Assembly: GCF_037911585.1 (NCBI RefSeq)
Contig: NZ_JBAJNS010000001.1
Span: forward strand, 1,859,001-1,923,000
DNA length: 64,000 bases
Source of the DNA: Streptomyces sp. GSL17-111
GTDB lineage: Bacteria > Actinomycetota > Actinomycetes > Streptomycetales > Streptomycetaceae
Direction of reading: 5' to 3'
The notes under the pieces were generated by a model. It ran no database searches. It was given only the letters and a program-made list of their open reading frames with translations, and was not told the origin of the DNA. Both the position numbers and the translations under genes were made by a program. Below, piece after piece: positions 27,353-35,472 of the stretch. Numbering within the stretch: the stretch's first letter is position 1; every line of letters starts with the position of its first letter.

Positions 27353-28749
27353 TCACCGTTCTGCCCCTCGAAACCCCCGGCCTGGGCGACCGCACCTACC
27401 TCGCCCACGACGGTTCCGTGGCACTGGTGGTGGACCCCCAGCGCGACTACGACCGCGTCACCGCACTGGCCGACGCCGCCGGAGTGCGGATCACCCACGT
27501 GTTCGAGACGCACATCCACAACGACTACGTCACCGGCGGACTGGCCCTGGCCCGCGAGGTGGGCGCGCGGTACGTGGTGAACGCCGACGACGAGGTCTCC
27601 TACGAGCGGACCCCGGTGGGCGACGGCCAGGTGATCGAGGTCGGCGACACCCTGCGAGTGCGGGCGATCCACACCCCGGGCCACACCCACACCCACCTGT
27701 CCTACGCCCTGGAGGCCGACGGGGAGCAGGTCGCGGTGTTCACCGGCGGCTCCCTGCTGTACGGCACCACCGGGCGACCGGACCTGCTGGGACCGGACCA
27801 CACCGACACCCTGGTGCGGGCCCAGTGGCGCTCGGCGCGACGGCTGGCGGCGGAACTGCCGGACGAGACCGCCGTCTACCCCACCCACGGGTTCGGCTCG
27901 TTCTGCTCCGCGGCCCAGGCCACCGGCTCGGCCAGCACCATCGGCGAGGAGAAGCGGACCAACACCGCGCTGACCGCCGACGAGGAGGCCTACGTCGAGC
28001 AGCTCCTGACGGGCCTGGACGCCTACCCGGCCTACTACGCCCACATGGGCGCGGCCAACTCCGGCGGGCCCGGCAAGCCGGACCTGTCCCCGCCGTCCGT
28101 GGCGGAGCCGGCCGAGCTGCGGCGCCGGATCGAGGCCGGCGAGTGGGTGGTGGACCTGCGGGACCGCACCGCCTTCGCCGCCGGTCACCTGGCCGGCAGT
28201 CTGAACTTCGGCCTGGACGGCCAGTTCGTCACCTACCTCGGCTGGCTGATCCCGTGGGACACCCCGGTCACCCTGCTCGGCGAGAGCGCCGCGGACGTGG
28301 CCGAGGCCCAGCGCGAACTGGTCCGCATCGGCATCGACCGCCCGGCCGCCATGGCCACCGGCGGTCCCGACGACTGGGCCGGCGGCAAGCCCCTGGCCAC
28401 CTACGAGCGTGCCACCTTCGGCGACCTCAAGGCCGCACTGGCCGACGACGACCTCGTCGTTCTCGACGTACGCCGCGACCAGGAGCGCGACGAGGCGCAC
28501 ATCCCCGGCACGGTGCACATCCCCATCCACGAGGTGCCGGGCCGCATCGAGGAGATTCCGGCGGGCCGCGTCTGGGTGCACTGCGCCGGCGGCTACCGCG
28601 CCGGGGTCGTCGCGGCGCTGCTTCACGCCCGCGGCCGTGACGTCGTCGCCGTCGACGACGGCTTCGACAACGCCCGCGACCTGGGCCTGTGCGCCCTCTC
28701 CTCTGAAACCTCCACCCCCTCCGACAACCGACAGGAGATCAACGCGTGA
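27349..28749 (+). CDS. Metallo-beta-lactamase / double rhodanese fusion (persulfide dioxygenase-like)
   Basis: A 466-residue protein. The N-terminal metallo-beta-lactamase domain (about 1-240) resembles ETHE1/CstB persulfide dioxygenases, with His55 and His57 in FETHIHNDY and His112 in TPGHTHTH. Two rhodanese domains follow: the first (about 250-345) lacks an active cysteine, the second (about 355-455) has HCAGGYRAG. Two departures are visible: the sixth residue of the HxHxDH motif is Tyr60, and the Asp that ligates iron in ETHE1 (FTGD) is Gly134 in FTGGSLLYG. ATG 27349 overlaps the rhodanese stop. It probably oxidises or transfers persulfide sulfur, but the changed ligand leaves dioxygenase activity open. 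Confidence 0.88.
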   Translation: MITVLPLETPGLGDRTYLAHDGSVALVVDPQRDYDRVTALADAAGVRITHVFETHIHNDYVTGGLALAREVGARYVVNADDEVSYERTPVGDGQVIEVGDTLRVRAIHTPGHTHTHLSYALEADGEQVAVFTGGSLLYGTTGRPDLLGPDHTDTLVRAQWRSARRLAAELPDETAVYPTHGFGSFCSAAQATGSASTIGEEKRTNTALTADEEAYVEQLLTGLDAYPAYYAHMGAANSGGPGKPDLSPPSVAEPAELRRRIEAGEWVVDLRDRTAFAAGHLAGSLNFGLDGQFVTYLGWLIPWDTPVTLLGESAADVAEAQRELVRIGIDRPAAMATGGPDDWAGGKPLATYERATFGDLKAALADDDLVVLDVRRDQERDEAHIPGTVHIPIHEVPGRIEEIPAGRVWVHCAGGYRAGVVAALLHARGRDVVAVDDGFDNARDLGLCALSSETSTPSDNRQEINA

Positions 28750-29327
28750 CCACTTCCACCACCCCCCGCGGCCTGACCACCGACGAACTGCGCGCCAAGC
28801 TCGACTCGGCCCGCCCGCCCCGGCTGCTCGACGTCCGTTCCCCGGCCGAGTTCGAGGGAGCGCACATCCCCGGTTCCTACAACGTCCCCCTGGACACCCT
28901 GCGCGAGCACCGCGAGGAACTGACCCGGCACCTGGACACCGACGTGGTGCTGGTGTGCCGCTCCGGCCAGCGCTCCGGCCAGGCCGAACGCGCCCTGGCC
29001 GAAGCCGGCCTTCCCGGCCTGGCGGTCCTCTCGGGCGGCATGGCCGCCTGGGAGAAGTCCGGCGCCCCGACCAACTACGGCCAGGAGCGCTGGGACATGG
29101 AGCGCCAGGTCCGCCTGGTCGCCGGGTCTCTGGTGCTGGTCGGCGCCCTCGGCAGCTTCGCCCTCCCCGGCCTGCAGGCGCTGTCCGCGTTCGTCGGCGG
29201 CGGACTGGCCTTCGCCGCCCTCAGCAACACCTGCGCCATGGGCGTGCTGCTGTCGAAGATGCCGTGGAACCGCACCCCGTCCTTCGACCCGCGCAAGGCC
29301 GTCGCCCAGCTCGCCGACGGCAGGTGA
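28746..29327 (+). CDS. Rhodanese with C-terminal DUF2892 membrane domain
   Basis: A 193-residue protein like E. coli YgaP. A cytoplasmic rhodanese domain (residues about 10-110; RLLDVRSPAEFEGAHIPGS, active-site CRSGQRS, VLSGGMAAWEKSG) is joined to a DUF2892 two-helix membrane region (about 120-175; QVRLVAGSLVLVGALGSFAL). GTG 28746 overlaps the upstream stop (GTGA), and its own stop overlaps the next start. Such proteins may carry sulfur to or through the membrane. Here it would link the soluble sulfurtransferases to the TauE exporter. Confidence 0.93.
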   Translation: MTTSTTPRGLTTDELRAKLDSARPPRLLDVRSPAEFEGAHIPGSYNVPLDTLREHREELTRHLDTDVVLVCRSGQRSGQAERALAEAGLPGLAVLSGGMAAWEKSGAPTNYGQERWDMERQVRLVAGSLVLVGALGSFALPGLQALSAFVGGGLAFAALSNTCAMGVLLSKMPWNRTPSFDPRKAVAQLADGR

Positions 29328-30193
29328 CCACCGTGATCCTGATGCTCGTCCTGGTCCTCGCGCTGCTGGTCGGCGTCTCCCTCGGGCTGCTCGGGGGAGG
29401 CGGGTCGATCCTGACCGTGCCGCTGCTGGTCTACGTCGCGGGCATGGACGCCAAGGAGGCCATCGCCACCTCCTTGTTCGTCGTCGGCGTCACCTCCGCC
29501 GTGGGCATGATCAGCCACGCCCGCGGCGGACGCGTCCGCTGGCGCACCGGCGTCCTGTTCGGAGCGGCCGGCATGGTCGGCGCCTACACCGGCGGACTCG
29601 TCGGCGGTCACATCCCCGACGCCGTCCTGCTGATCGCCTTCGCCGTCATGATGATCGTCACCGCCGCCGCCATGCTCCGCGGCCGCCGCACCGCCGACCC
29701 CGACCGGGCCCACCAGCAGCTCCCGCTGGGGCGGGTCCTGCTGGACGGCGCGGCCGTCGGCCTGGCCACCGGTCTGGTCGGCGCGGGCGGCGGCTTCCTC
29801 GTCGTCCCCGCTCTGGCCCTGCTGGGCGGTCTGCCCATGCCGATGGCCATCGGCACCTCCCTGCTGGTCATCGCGATGAAGTCCACGGCCGGATTCGCCG
29901 GCTACCTCGCGACCGTGCAGGTCGACTGGGCCCTGACCCTGGCCGTCACCGGGTTCGCCGTCGTCGGCAGCCTCGCCGGGGCCCGGCTGGCCGGACGCGT
30001 CCCCGCCCACGTCCTCTCCCGGCTCTTCGGCTGGTTCGTGCTGGCCATGGGCACCTTCGTCCTGATCCAGCAGGCCCCCGCCCACATCACGGTCCCGGCC
30101 CTCGCCGCCGTCGCGTCGCTGGGCGCCGGAGCGGGCGTCTGCTACGGCTTCGTCGCCCGCTGCCCGCTGCGCCGCGTCGTACACCGGACCTGA
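29324..30193 (+). CDS. TauE/SafE-family sulfite/sulfur anion exporter
   Basis: A 289-residue membrane protein with about eight transmembrane segments and the paired TauE/SafE repeats (LLGGGGSILTVPLLVYVAGM and VGAGGGFLVVPALALLGGLPM). Members export sulfite, sulfoacetate or thiosulfate, or import anions. GTG 29324 overlaps the stop of the membrane rhodanese (GTGA), the last of three such overlaps in the operon. It probably removes sulfite or thiosulfate made by persulfide oxidation. A strong hairpin follows. Confidence 0.92.
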   Translation: MTTVILMLVLVLALLVGVSLGLLGGGGSILTVPLLVYVAGMDAKEAIATSLFVVGVTSAVGMISHARGGRVRWRTGVLFGAAGMVGAYTGGLVGGHIPDAVLLIAFAVMMIVTAAAMLRGRRTADPDRAHQQLPLGRVLLDGAAVGLATGLVGAGGGFLVVPALALLGGLPMPMAIGTSLLVIAMKSTAGFAGYLATVQVDWALTLAVTGFAVVGSLAGARLAGRVPAHVLSRLFGWFVLAMGTFVLIQQAPAHITVPALAAVASLGAGAGVCYGFVARCPLRRVVHRT

Positions 30194-30211
30194 CACTCAC
30201 TGACCCGGCCA

Positions 30212-30243
30212 GGCCGCTGCCCCGACGTCCCGGGGCAGCGGCC
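30212..30243 (+). terminator. Terminator of the sulfur operon
   Basis: A perfect 13-bp stem (GGCCGCTGCCCCG and its complement) with a 6-base loop lies 18 bases after tauE. Confidence 0.8.
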
Positions 30244-30445
30244 CGCCGTGCGTTGCTATCGAGGGCAGACCGGGTCGGTTCGCATGCCGTGGAGGTACTG
30301 GGAGCGTTCCTCCTGCCCTGAGCGCCGGCAAACGTTACCTGCGCACAACTGGACGGCGAGCGCAAGAATCTTATAAGCCATAAGGCGAGAGCATTCCACA
30401 AGCTGGTACCAGTGATTCCAGAGGTGCTCTGGTCCTGAGAAGTGA
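30244..30445. other. AT-rich gene-free stretch, possible transfer boundary
   Basis: GC drops abruptly to about half from near 30300 onward. No frame on either strand has recognisable homology. A leftward frame at 30256-30510 (84 codons) is open but has no ribosome site or known domain. It could be a degraded mobile element or the edge of acquired DNA. Confidence 0.5.
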
Positions 30446-30550
30446 ATGAAGATACTCGTGTGGATATTTGCATTCCCTGATACCGATGAGCGTGAAGACT
30501 GGCCCAACATCAGTCGCTCTCTTTACATTTCCAACATCATGGGTCCATGA
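30446..30550 (+). CDS. Possible 34-residue peptide upstream of methyltransferase
   Basis: An ATG frame of 34 codons with a GAGAAG ribosome-site candidate, in AT-rich sequence where random open frames are less likely than in the rest of the genome. The peptide starts MKILVWIFAFPDTDERED and contains two Trp, two Phe and one Tyr. It ends 42 bases before a methyltransferase GTG. It could be a leader or precursor peptide for the neighbouring methyltransferase and P450, but no known precursor family is recognised and chance is not excluded. Confidence 0.35.
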   Translation: MKILVWIFAFPDTDEREDWPNISRSLYISNIMGP

Positions 30551-30592
30551 TCGGCAGGAACAACCGGTCGTAACCGATCAGAGGGAGTCACA

Positions 30593-31309
30593 GTGAGTCG
30601 TTTCGAGACCATGTGGGATCGTTTCTGGACCGACCTTCCTCAGGCCCGCGGAGCATCGCCGTGGGATGTGGACCCCACCTATGTCGCGCACGCGCATCTC
30701 CACCTGTTCGGCAGCGTGCTCGACCCGTCCCGTCCCGTCATCGACGTCGGCTGCGGGGACGGCGCGCAGACGGTCGCCATCGGTCAGCACTTCGACCGGG
30801 TCATCGGCGTGGACGTGGCCCCCAGCGCCGTGGAGCGGGCGCGCAAGCACCACGGCGCCCCCGGCATCGAGTACGAGCAGTTAGACCTGCTCAAGCCCGA
30901 GCAGGCCGCCGCCCTGCACGACCGGATCGGTGACGCCGGCCTGTACGTCCGCACCGTCCTGCACGCCTTCACTCCCGAGGAGCTCAAACTCGCCGCCGCT
31001 TCCCTGGCGCATCTGGCCGGCGACACGGGTGGGGCGTTCTTCTACGAACTCGCCCCGGCCAGCCGTGACTTCATCGTCAGGCAGCTCGCGGGCGAGGGAG
31101 TGCCCGCAGAGAAGTTCGGCTTCGTCTTCGACCGTGTCCCCCTCCCGGTGGCCAGAAAGGAGGGGGCCCTGCAACGAGAGTTGGAGGAGGTCGGTTTCGA
31201 GATCCTCTCCAGCGCCCCCATCGACTACCAGGGCACGGTGACGGCCGGCGGCCGGCACGTGAACGTTCCCGCCTTCTTCGTCGTGGCGCGGGCCGGGGCC
31301 GCCCGCTGA
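30593..31309 (+). CDS. Class I SAM-dependent methyltransferase (TPMT-like)
   Basis: A 238-residue methyltransferase. Motif I is PVIDVGCGDGAQT at about residues 48-60, the acidic loop GVDVAPSAVERA follows, and the C-terminal beta strands end in VPAFFVVARAG. The N-terminus MSRFETMWDRFWTDLP and overall shape resemble small-molecule (thiopurine-type) methyltransferases. GTG 30593 has GAGGGAG upstream. The substrate is unknown. It stands in front of MOSC, P450, nucleoside hydrolase and HD genes on the same strand, and follows AT-rich sequence. Confidence 0.85.
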   Translation: MSRFETMWDRFWTDLPQARGASPWDVDPTYVAHAHLHLFGSVLDPSRPVIDVGCGDGAQTVAIGQHFDRVIGVDVAPSAVERARKHHGAPGIEYEQLDLLKPEQAAALHDRIGDAGLYVRTVLHAFTPEELKLAAASLAHLAGDTGGAFFYELAPASRDFIVRQLAGEGVPAEKFGFVFDRVPLPVARKEGALQRELEEVGFEILSSAPIDYQGTVTAGGRHVNVPAFFVVARAGAAR

Positions 31310-31573
31310 CCCCTGCTCCGTCCCAGCGGAGCCGAACGCCGTGGCCCGGTCGAAACGCGCGATAAAACCTCGCCCTTCGCCCGGGCCCGTCGACGGCGGT
31401 TCACGGGAAATCCCTCCGCCGCGGTGGCGGGAATCGCCGGAAACGGCCGGGAACGATGGTCTGTGAATACCTGACCTTCAAACACCCGTCACCGAATGCC
31501 TTCGCGCCCCGATCGCCAATCCGTCATTCCGCGATGCCCGTTCGACGAGTTTGCTTTTCCGACAGTTGAACCG
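31310..31573. other. Intergenic region before MOSC gene
   Basis: About 260 bases whose GC falls toward the right end. No gene is supported. It ends in the promoter described at 31574. Confidence 0.4.
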
Positions 31574-31602
31574 TTGACTGGTGGTCGACGCGATGCTAAT
31601 TT
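31574..31602 (+). promoter_or_regulatory. Leaderless promoter of the MOSC-P450 unit
   Basis: TTGACT (31574-31579), a 17-base spacer and TAATTT (31597-31602) make a good primary-sigma promoter. Only six bases separate it from the ATG at 31609, with no ribosome site, so transcription would start at the initiation codon. Confidence 0.7.
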
Positions 31603-31608
31603 TTTCAC

Positions 31609-32328
31609 ATGGGACGCATTGTTTCGATCAATACTGGTCCATGTGTTTCCTCTGATTTTGCGCGACGCGGAGAAACCGCCATCAAAAAGCTGCCGATCGA
31701 GGGCAGTATCCGGGTCACGACATTAGGCCTCGAAGGCGACGAGCAGGCGGCGGACTTTCACGGTGGTGAACTGCAGGCCGTCTACGCCTACGCCCGGGAA
31801 GACCTCGACTGGTGGTCCGAGCAGCTCCAGGCCCCGCTCCGCAACGGCGTCTTCGGCGAGAACATCGATCTCGCCGGATTCGACGCCAGCGGTGCCGTTC
31901 TCGCCGAGAAGTGGCAGGTGGGAGAAGTCCTCCTGCAGGTCACGGCGCCGCGCATGGCGTGCGGCACGTTCGGCGGCTGGATGAAGCAGACCGGCTGGGC
32001 CAAGCGCTTCAACAACGCCCGCCGGCCCGGCGTGTATCTCCGGGTCCTCGAGGAGGGACGGATCGCTCCGGGGGACCGCGTCGAACGCGTCTGGCGGCCG
32101 GCCAAGCACATCACGGTGGCCGAGGCCGTCGGAGCGATCCTGGACGAGCAGGACGTCCTGCGCCGCATCATCGAGATGGCGGACGAGGAACCCACGTGGG
32201 ACCGCGCCGCGATGATGTTCCACGTCTCCAACCGGACCCGGTCCGGCGCCAAGGGAAAGGCGCCGAAGGAGCAGAACACGACCGGGCACTTATCGGCCAC
32301 CGGACGCGTGGAGGGCCCTCATGCTTGA
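31609..32328 (+). CDS. YiiM-like MOSC-domain protein
   Basis: A 239-residue MOSC protein. The domain covers about residues 25-165, with the putative molybdenum-cofactor cysteine Cys118 in PRMACGTFGGWM, plus VFGENIDLAGF and LGLEGDEQAADFHGG. YiiM and YcbX proteins reduce N-hydroxylated bases such as 6-N-hydroxylaminopurine. The C-terminal 3-alpha segment of YiiM-type proteins is present (ITVAEAVGAILDEQD). ATG 31609 appears leaderless. It overlaps the P450 start by 8 bases. The true substrate here is unknown. Confidence 0.87.
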   Translation: MGRIVSINTGPCVSSDFARRGETAIKKLPIEGSIRVTTLGLEGDEQAADFHGGELQAVYAYAREDLDWWSEQLQAPLRNGVFGENIDLAGFDASGAVLAEKWQVGEVLLQVTAPRMACGTFGGWMKQTGWAKRFNNARRPGVYLRVLEEGRIAPGDRVERVWRPAKHITVAEAVGAILDEQDVLRRIIEMADEEPTWDRAAMMFHVSNRTRSGAKGKAPKEQNTTGHLSATGRVEGPHA

Positions 32329-33493
32329 CGTGTTCGGCGACTACAGCGCGCGTGACCCGCTCACCGCTCTGACCCGAGCAGTCCGGTCCTGCCCGTACCA
32401 GGAGGCGGCCGAGAACGGCGGACTCTACGCGCTCGGGGCCCACGACGTGCGACGGCTCCTGGTCAGCCGCGACGTCTGGTCCGAACGGTCCACCGACCAG
32501 CGGCTCGCGTCCATGGACGAGGAGGACGCGGCACGGCGACGGGCCCTCAAGCGCTTCCTCGCCCACTGGCCGGTGTTCTCCGACGCCGCCTACCACGACC
32601 GGGTCCGGCGCGTGACCGTGCGCCTCCTGCGGGGGACGGTGACACCGGAAACGCTCTCCGCCTGCGCTCGGTGGGCCGACCGGCGGCTCGCCGTAACGGA
32701 CGGCGAACCCGTCGACTGGCTCCGGGACGTGGCACGCCCCATGGCGCTCGAAGCGATCGTCGTGCTCGTCGGCCGTGAGGATGCGGCACGGCTCGTCCGG
32801 CTGGGCGAGGCGGTGATGGACGAACTCGCCACCGCGCGCATCGACATGGCGCGCATCGACCGTGCGCTGGCCGCCGTCGACGCGCTGAGGGCCTGGCTGG
32901 AGACGGCACGGGCGGAGCCGCCGACGCCGCTGACGGCGGGACTGAGCGAGTTATGGGACGACCCGGGCTACGGCCCCGAGTCCGCCACCGCCCTGCTCAC
33001 CCAGATCGTCACCGGCGCCTACGATCCGACGACCACGGCCCTGTGCGTCGCGGGGGAACGCGTCGACAGCGACGTCCTCGCCCGCGTCCCCATCCCCTCG
33101 GTGCGGGAGGAAGTCCTCCGGATCGCCACGCCCTTCCGGTTCGCCAGCCGCTACGCGCGTCGCCCCGTCTCCGTCGGCCCCTATCGGCTCGACGAGGGGG
33201 AAAGGATCAACCTGTGCCTCGCGACCGCGAACCTCGACCCCGAGCAGTTCCCGGAACCCCTGCGGATCCGGGACCGGGGCAACGCCTCCCGCAACCTCAG
33301 CTTCGGCGCGGGTAAGCACTACTGCCCCGGCGCGCCACTGGCGCGAGCGGTGGTCGAGGTCCTGCTGGAGTCGATGCGGAAGGCCGGGGTCCACTTCCGC
33401 CCGGAGCGCGTCCTGCGGGAACCCGAGTTGCCGATGCTCCGCTATCGGGAGCTCACCGGGCGCCTCGTGCCCGCGGCCTGGCCCGACCGCTAG
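32321..33493 (+). CDS. Cytochrome P450
   Basis: A 390-residue P450. The haem loop FGAGKHYCPGAPLAR has Cys335 as the axial ligand, the ExxR motif is EEVLR, and a PxRF-like FRFASRYARR segment follows. The I-helix is TGAYDPTTTALC, without the common AGxDT acid-alcohol spacing, which may change oxygen activation. ATG 32321 lies within the end of the MOSC gene, so both come from one transcript. A ferredoxin gene is not adjacent. The substrate is unknown; a nucleobase, a peptide or a small metabolite are all possible. Confidence 0.93.
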   Translation: MLDVFGDYSARDPLTALTRAVRSCPYQEAAENGGLYALGAHDVRRLLVSRDVWSERSTDQRLASMDEEDAARRRALKRFLAHWPVFSDAAYHDRVRRVTVRLLRGTVTPETLSACARWADRRLAVTDGEPVDWLRDVARPMALEAIVVLVGREDAARLVRLGEAVMDELATARIDMARIDRALAAVDALRAWLETARAEPPTPLTAGLSELWDDPGYGPESATALLTQIVTGAYDPTTTALCVAGERVDSDVLARVPIPSVREEVLRIATPFRFASRYARRPVSVGPYRLDEGERINLCLATANLDPEQFPEPLRIRDRGNASRNLSFGAGKHYCPGAPLARAVVEVLLESMRKAGVHFRPERVLREPELPMLRYRELTGRLVPAAWPDR

Positions 33494-33646
33494 CCCCGCC
33501 CGGCCCGACGCCCGCTGCGCCCACCCCGCCCCGAGGGTTCGGTGCGGCAGAACGCCCTCGGGGTGGTTCCGCCGGACGCGCGGCCGGGGCTCCGGCGGCG
33601 CCCCCGGCCGGCCGCCGTTCCCGTTCCCTCACCCACGGAGTTCGCG

Positions 33647-34588
33647 ATGAGTGCCCTGATCATCGACACCGATCCCGGACTGGACGACGCTCATGCCCTC
33701 GCCATGGCTCTGACTCCTTCACCCAGACGACCCATCGTCCCCGTGAGCGGGATCTGCACCGTCGCGGGCAACGTCGGCATCGACACCGTGACCGACAACG
33801 CCCGTTGGCTGCTGGGTGCCTTCGGCGAGGAGGCGGCCCGCACCCCGGTGTACCGGGGGGCCTCCGGCCCCCTGTCCGGAGCGGTCGCGGACGCCGCCGA
33901 CATCCACGGCGCCGACGGACTCGGCGACGTCACTCGCTGGCCCGTGGCCGACGTCGCCGAGGAAGCCCTGCCGGCGGCCATGGCCCTGGTCCTGGCCGTA
34001 CGCCGCCGCCCGGGCGAGATCACGCTGGTCTCGCTCGGACCGCTGACCAACATCGCCCTCGCACTGCGCCTGGAGCCACGGCTGCCCCGCTTGCTGCACC
34101 GGATCGTCGTGATGGGCGGCGCCGTCCGCGGCCACGGAAACCTCACCCTGAACGCCGAGTTCAACATCGGTGCCGATCCCGTCGCCGCGGATCTGGTCTT
34201 CGCCAACTTCACGGACATCACGCTGATCACCTGGGAGGCGACGCTCAAGCACTCCTTCACCCGGGAGGAGTTCGAGAGCTTCTTCCAGGGCGGGAGTCAG
34301 GCGGCCACCGCCCTCGAGCGCCTTGTGGACAACCGGTACCTCACCGACCCCGGGTACGCCCAGCGCTCGGCGTACTTCCGGGCCGACCCGCTGGCCATGG
34401 CCGTCGCCCTCGATCCGTCGGTCGTCACCGACGTGGCGCGTCATCGCGTCTACGTCGGCTACGGACCGGGAAGCCTCGGCCACGGTCTGACCGCTGTCGA
34501 CTGGCGCGACTCCCGCTCCGACCGGCCCGCGACCACGATCGTGGAGGGACTCGACCACGCCCGGCTGCTCGAACTGCTCCGCGTCTGA
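33647..34588 (+). CDS. Inosine/uridine-type nucleoside hydrolase
   Basis: A 313-residue hydrolase that splits ribonucleosides into base and ribose. The calcium-binding motif IDTDPGLDD is at residues 6-14, and the conserved LVSLGPLTNIALAL, RIVVMGGAV, NAEFNIGADPVAA and C-terminal DPLAMAVALDP are present. ATG 33647 has GGAG six bases upstream. It lies 153 bases after the P450 in the same direction. Purine or pyrimidine preference cannot be read from the sequence. Confidence 0.93.
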   Translation: MSALIIDTDPGLDDAHALAMALTPSPRRPIVPVSGICTVAGNVGIDTVTDNARWLLGAFGEEAARTPVYRGASGPLSGAVADAADIHGADGLGDVTRWPVADVAEEALPAAMALVLAVRRRPGEITLVSLGPLTNIALALRLEPRLPRLLHRIVVMGGAVRGHGNLTLNAEFNIGADPVAADLVFANFTDITLITWEATLKHSFTREEFESFFQGGSQAATALERLVDNRYLTDPGYAQRSAYFRADPLAMAVALDPSVVTDVARHRVYVGYGPGSLGHGLTAVDWRDSRSDRPATTIVEGLDHARLLELLRV

Positions 34589-34715
34589 GCAGGACCCGGC
34601 CTCCGACCCGCCACGCCCCCGACCGCAGCCACCCCCGTCCTCGCCGCCGACACCCGGCACGTGCTGACGACGCGTCTCGTACGAGCGGCCGTGACCGCCC
34701 TTCCCAGGAGAGAAC

Positions 34716-35378
34716 ATGAACACGCCCCCGCACCGCACCGATCGGCCGGAGCCCCTGCTGGATCCTGCGAAGATCGCGCCCGGTACACCGCCACGGCTGG
34801 TCGAGCAGATCGCCTTCCTCGCCGAGATCGACCGGCTGAAGTCCGTGCTGCGACTGAGTCCCCTCCTCGCCGCCGACCGCCGGGAGAACGACGCCGAGCA
34901 CTCCTGGCACCTGGCACTCATGGTCCTGGTCCTCGCCGAGTACGCCAACGAGCCGATCGACGTGCAACGCACTGTGAAGCTCGTCCTGGTGCACGACCTG
35001 GTGGAGATCTACGCCGGTGACACGTGTCTCTTCGACGACGAGGCCAAGAAGAGCCAGGCGGCACGCGAGGCCGACGCGGCCAGGCGACTGTTCGCGCTGC
35101 TCCCGGACGGCCAGGACGCGGAGTTCCACGCGATGTGGACCGAGTTCGAGGAGCGGCGCACCCCCGAGGCCAGGTTCGCCAAGGCCATGGACCGGCTCCA
35201 GCCCCTCCTGCTGAACGTCGGCAACGAAGGGGGAACGTGGCGCGCCCCGGGCGTCACCGAGGCGCGCGTGCGCGAACGCACCTCCGTCATCGCGGACGGC
35301 TCCGGCGAGCTGTGGGATCTGACGCAGAAGCTGTTCGCCCACGGAGTGCGGGAGGGCTGGTTCGAAGCAGCTCCGTGA
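34716..35378 (+). CDS. HD-domain hydrolase, YfbR-like nucleotidase
   Basis: A 220-residue HD_3-type phosphohydrolase. The metal ligands are His62 (NDAEHSWH), His93-Asp94 (LVHDLVEIYAGD) and a later Asp in the AKAMDRLQPLL helix. YfbR enzymes dephosphorylate deoxynucleoside monophosphates. ATG 34716 is preceded by CAGGAGAG. It follows the nucleoside hydrolase by 127 bases; together they could turn nucleotides into nucleosides and then bases. Confidence 0.88.
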   Translation: MNTPPHRTDRPEPLLDPAKIAPGTPPRLVEQIAFLAEIDRLKSVLRLSPLLAADRRENDAEHSWHLALMVLVLAEYANEPIDVQRTVKLVLVHDLVEIYAGDTCLFDDEAKKSQAAREADAARRLFALLPDGQDAEFHAMWTEFEERRTPEARFAKAMDRLQPLLLNVGNEGGTWRAPGVTEARVRERTSVIADGSGELWDLTQKLFAHGVREGWFEAAP

Positions 35379-35472
35379 CCCGCGACCCACCGGCCCGCTC
35401 GTGTGGTGGAACACGGGCGACGACACCACTATCGTGTTCGCGAACGTGTACGCCGTCCCCGGAGGAGGCTCG

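Noticed and set aside
30256..30510. 84-codon minus-strand ORF in the AT-rich island, possible transposase remnant
   Set aside because: No ribosome site, no recognisable transposase motif and no inverted or direct repeats found by eye.
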